From Candidatus Aalborgicola danicus (GTDB lineage: Bacteria; Pseudomonadota; Gammaproteobacteria; Burkholderiales; Burkholderiaceae_C), in assembly GCA_016703945.1 (NCBI GenBank), contig JADJBC010000044.1:1-64000 (forward strand): 64,000 bases of DNA, written 5' to 3'. The notes below the pieces were generated by a model. It was not told the DNA's origin. It was given only the letters and a program-made list of their open reading frames with translations, and ran no database searches. A program made the translations under genes and the position numbers. Below, one piece after another: positions 61,589-64,000 of this stretch (position 1 is the first letter of the stretch; the number at the start of each line of letters is the position of its first letter).

Positions 61589-62444
61589 TGAGCAGTGCAC
61601 TGTGGATGAGTTGACACTTTCTTTGACGATGCCAGCCATTGGGGGACCTTCAAACAAGGCGTCGCTACCCGGATGCGGCAGCTCAAAAAGAATGCATACC
61701 AGTGGCCTCAGTCTCATCTACTACCAACCCAGCGGGACTGAGACTGCGCGTACCTGCGCCGCAATTTGGGAGGAAAGAAACCGGGTCAGATTGGTCAGTC
61801 CATTCTTGCGTAAGTGCGATGGAATTCTGGATCCCCAGCCCTTTATCAAGAAATTTCCGTGCGCTGGCGGGGCTGTCGAGCCATTTGAAAGGGCCATGGA
61901 ATGGCTTGACTCGACTTGTTACGCCGCCACCGAAAGCTCCCAGGTGCTGTTCGCTTGCAATACCAATTCTAAATGGGGGCTGCGTTGTGTACCGTATGAC
62001 GCATCAGACAGCACCCTGGGATTGGGCGGGCTGGGCAAGCCGTTGGTGTCGGACATGGCGCTGCTCAAGGAGGTTGCAAGACAGTGTCTGCTGCAAACGA
62101 TAAGGCGTATTTTGAAAGAGGACGCCACTTTTGCTGGTGTACAGCTCGAAATATTGGAGCCCGGCAGTGCTGCTGGAGATGTCGCCACGGTCCACTTCAC
62201 AAACGGCAACGCGCTTCGAATTTGCTTGCAAAAGAAGGTCAGTACCACCGACGTAATTCGTCGAGGAATTCTTGCACTGGACCGCATGTTGCAGCCAGGT
62301 TCGAACTGGAAACACACGCTGCTGGTCATGCCCGGCCTTGAAATTAAACGCCCGATGTACTTGACCAAAAACGTAACGATCTGCAGCCTGGAGTTTTCAC
62401 TCATCCATAGCGTTTTGACGACGTTGTTCGGAAAGCAAAGCTGA
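61530..62444 (+). CDS. hypothetical protein, start and integrity uncertain
   Basis: An open frame of 304 codons whose first 20 codons overlap the Pal-like gene. The second half reads like a real protein (ALLKEVARQCLLQTIRRILK, GDVATVHFTNGNALRICLQK). An internal ATG at 61896 would give a protein of 182 residues. In the other frame, 61639-61800 reads HWGTFKQGVATRMRQLKK followed by a stop and CAYLRRNLGGKK, which looks like the remains of a different gene. I do not recognise the family of either. It lies upstream of the two spermidine-synthase-like genes. Confidence 0.35.
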   Translation: MTKLHGQKIAELISSIKPGNEQCTVDELTLSLTMPAIGGPSNKASLPGCGSSKRMHTSGLSLIYYQPSGTETARTCAAIWEERNRVRLVSPFLRKCDGILDPQPFIKKFPCAGGAVEPFERAMEWLDSTCYAATESSQVLFACNTNSKWGLRCVPYDASDSTLGLGGLGKPLVSDMALLKEVARQCLLQTIRRILKEDATFAGVQLEILEPGSAAGDVATVHFTNGNALRICLQKKVSTTDVIRRGILALDRMLQPGSNWKHTLLVMPGLEIKRPMYLTKNVTICSLEFSLIHSVLTTLFGKQS

Positions 62445-62483
62445 ATCGGTACACCGCCAATCGAAAGACGACGAGAGAGCACC

Positions 62484-63278
62484 ATGCCAGCAGCACAGAA
62501 TCTTGAGGTAGCGGACCATGTCAAGCCGTTCATCTACGAGACTTTGTCGAGCAAGTCCATGTGTTTCTCGCTCAACGATGTACAAAGCGAAATGCACTTG
62601 CTGCGACCGGACGCACTGCAATTCGAATACACCGAGATCATGATGGGTTTTCTGCTGCACAACCCAACGCCAGCGAGCATCGTGATGATTGGATTGGGTG
62701 GCGGGTCCCTCGCAAAGTTCTGTTATCGGTATCTGCCGAATACGTCGGTAACGGTGATTGAAGTCAATCCGCATGTGTTGGCACACAGAACTGCGTTTGC
62801 AATTCCCCCAGATGACGATCGATTTGAGGTGCTATTGGCGGATGGGGCGGCTTTCATGCGGGATACAACCCGCAAGTTCGACGTCGTTTTGGCAGACGGG
62901 TTTGACATAGACGGTCTGCCCGACCGGTTGAGCGCCCAAGCGTTTTACGACGACTGCTTTAACGTGCTCAACCCAGGCGGCATGTTTGTCGCCAACTTGC
63001 ATGGGTGCAATCCGTTCTTCGCGGTCTTCATGGACCGGATAGAGGATAGCTTTGGGGCCCCAGTACTGATGGTGGAAGACCCGAGCGGCAGCAATCGACT
63101 GGTATTTGCAGTCAAAGATGCAATGCGTGCACTTCAGTCACTGGCAGGCATTCGCTGTCCGCTCGGGTTTGATCCGCTGGCTTGGAAAGCTATTCAGCCC
63201 AGTATGGCGCGCGTCTTCCTGGCATCAACGGCGCTCGATCACGGGGAAAACAGAGCCTCGAACGACATCAACTTCTAA
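62484..63278 (+). CDS. spermidine synthase-like protein (paralogue 2)
   Basis: 264 residues. It matches the gene at 51996-52847: EIMMGFLLHN, IVMIGLGGGSLAKFCYRYLP, VIEVNPHVLAHR, LADGAAFMRD, DVVLADGFDIDGLPDRLS, FYDDCFNVLNPGGMFVANL. The GGGSLAKF loop replaces the GGGDG loop of true SpeE. It precedes a third paralogue by 7 nt in the same direction, so the pair is an operon. The function is unknown. Confidence 0.75.
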   Translation: MPAAQNLEVADHVKPFIYETLSSKSMCFSLNDVQSEMHLLRPDALQFEYTEIMMGFLLHNPTPASIVMIGLGGGSLAKFCYRYLPNTSVTVIEVNPHVLAHRTAFAIPPDDDRFEVLLADGAAFMRDTTRKFDVVLADGFDIDGLPDRLSAQAFYDDCFNVLNPGGMFVANLHGCNPFFAVFMDRIEDSFGAPVLMVEDPSGSNRLVFAVKDAMRALQSLAGIRCPLGFDPLAWKAIQPSMARVFLASTALDHGENRASNDINF

Positions 63279-63285
63279 GAAGACC

Positions 63286-64000
63286 ATGACCTTACCGACA
63301 TCTGCAACCTCAATTTCGGCAACAAATGCATGCATCAAGCCGTTTGTGTATGACGAAGCCGACAGCAAGTCATTGCACTTCACGATCAATGAATTGCAAA
63401 GCCGCATGCGCATCAGCCATCCCATTGAGCTGGAACTGGCCTACACGAAAACCATGATGGGCTTCGTCGTTCTGAACAGGCATCCGAGAAGTATTGCCAT
63501 GATTGGTCTGGGTGGCGGTAGCCTGGCCAAGTTCTGTCGCCATGTCCTTCCGCAAGCGAATTTCATCGCCATTGAGATCAACCCTCACGTTATCGCCTTG
63601 CGCAATGAATTCCATATTCCCAAGAACAGCGACTTGTTCCGAGTCATTGAGGCCGATGGTGCGGAGTATGTCCATCGCGTCAAAGGCTCGCTGGATGTGC
63701 TTTTGGTGGATGGCTACGACTACCAAGGCCAACCGGCGCAATTGTGCTCCGAGAAGTTTTATGAAGGCTGCCGGGAGGCCTTGACCGCCAACGGTGTTCT
63801 GGCTGTCAATTTTCATGAAGACCACCCCCGGTATGAAACCTTTATCGACCGACTCGCCACCGTATTCGAAGGCAAAGTGGTGGAAGTTTCTGCCAACAAC
63901 GATGGGAACGTCATCGTATTTGCGAGTCGGGATATGAAGGTATCACCGCCTGGATTGCGTACGGTAATTGCGGCGAACGTTGAGGATTGGCCCGCTTGGC
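63286..64000 (+). CDS. spermidine synthase-like protein (paralogue 3), runs off the window
   Basis: At least 238 residues from the ATG at 63286, open to the window end. It begins MTLPTSATSISATNACIKPF and has TMMGFVVLNR, IAMIGLGGGSLAKFCRHVLP, AIEINPHVIALRNEFHIP, EADGAEYVHR and DVLLVDGYDYQGQPAQLC. Like the other two it has GGGSLAKF and a shortened N-terminus. It follows paralogue 2 directly (tandem duplication). Confidence 0.75.
   Translation, partial: MTLPTSATSISATNACIKPFVYDEADSKSLHFTINELQSRMRISHPIELELAYTKTMMGFVVLNRHPRSIAMIGLGGGSLAKFCRHVLPQANFIAIEINPHVIALRNEFHIPKNSDLFRVIEADGAEYVHRVKGSLDVLLVDGYDYQGQPAQLCSEKFYEGCREALTANGVLAVNFHEDHPRYETFIDRLATVFEGKVVEVSANNDGNVIVFASRDMKVSPPGLRTVIAANVEDWPAW

Overview
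The window looks like chromosomal DNA of a betaproteobacterium of the family Comamonadaceae, close to Rhodoferax, Polaromonas or Albidiferax. The evidence is the set of housekeeping genes (ubiE-ubiJ-ubiB, fmdB-DUF502-aspS, the cphA pair with its ABC transporter and DUF1854 partner, panB/panC, scpA-DUF3460). A family of short dispersed repeats ending in the core 'acgagggctagaggc' also fits, because this repeat type is common between genes in that family. No tRNA, rRNA, CRISPR array or intact insertion sequence was seen.

Layout. 1-5451 is a decayed zone: a many-times frameshifted DUF3683 FAD/4Fe-4S oxidoreductase, a broken PaaK-like ligase and one intact PaaK-like ligase. 5452-15163 is a two-partner secretion locus: a very large TpsA exoprotein (ESPR signal, TPS domain, YDG repeats, a 36-unit PT tract; five apparent frameshifts), a double-FecR periplasmic protein and a TpsB transporter. 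15245-19651 holds DUF971, ubiE, a Tim44-like protein, ubiJ and ubiB (ubiquinone synthesis). 19704-22550 is fmdB-DUF502-aspS. 22601-26287 combines folate genes (nudB, folE) with a broken EEP/clsB pair and a BLUF blue-light sensor. 26433-35468 holds transport and housekeeping genes: EamA, DUF429, SulP, MoeB-like, CtpA, GpmA, rhodanese, GrxC, SecB and GpsA.

35471-43252 is a compact cyanophycin cluster. The synthetases CphA and CphA' are divergent from an ABC exporter with an unusual N-terminal zinc ribbon and from DUF1854. CphA' has lost the P-loop of its Mur-ligase domain. 43354-52847 carries two SHOCT-like lipoproteins, an MscS channel, a putative Na+/H+ antiporter, a methyltransferase-TPR-glycosyltransferase-like fusion, panC, panB, scpA, DUF3460 and a spermidine-synthase-like protein.

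53175-60451 is the most interesting region: a six-gene hyfBCEFGI-like operon. The membrane arm and the 4Fe-4S small subunit are intact, but the large subunit has no cysteine in the two positions that hold the NiFe centre. It is therefore a hydrogenase-related complex without a hydrogenase active site. A duplicated ribbon-helix-helix gene lies at each end, and three spermidine-synthase-like paralogues lie outside these, in an approximately mirror-image layout. One dispersed repeat appears to have been absorbed in frame into hyfG, and another repeat type carries the ribosome binding site of hyfF.

Several genes carry single-base indels, some at homopolymers (DUF3683, PaaK-like, tpsA, EEP, clsB, DUF429), while most long genes are clean. 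The sequence alone cannot separate real decay or phase variation from base-calling errors.
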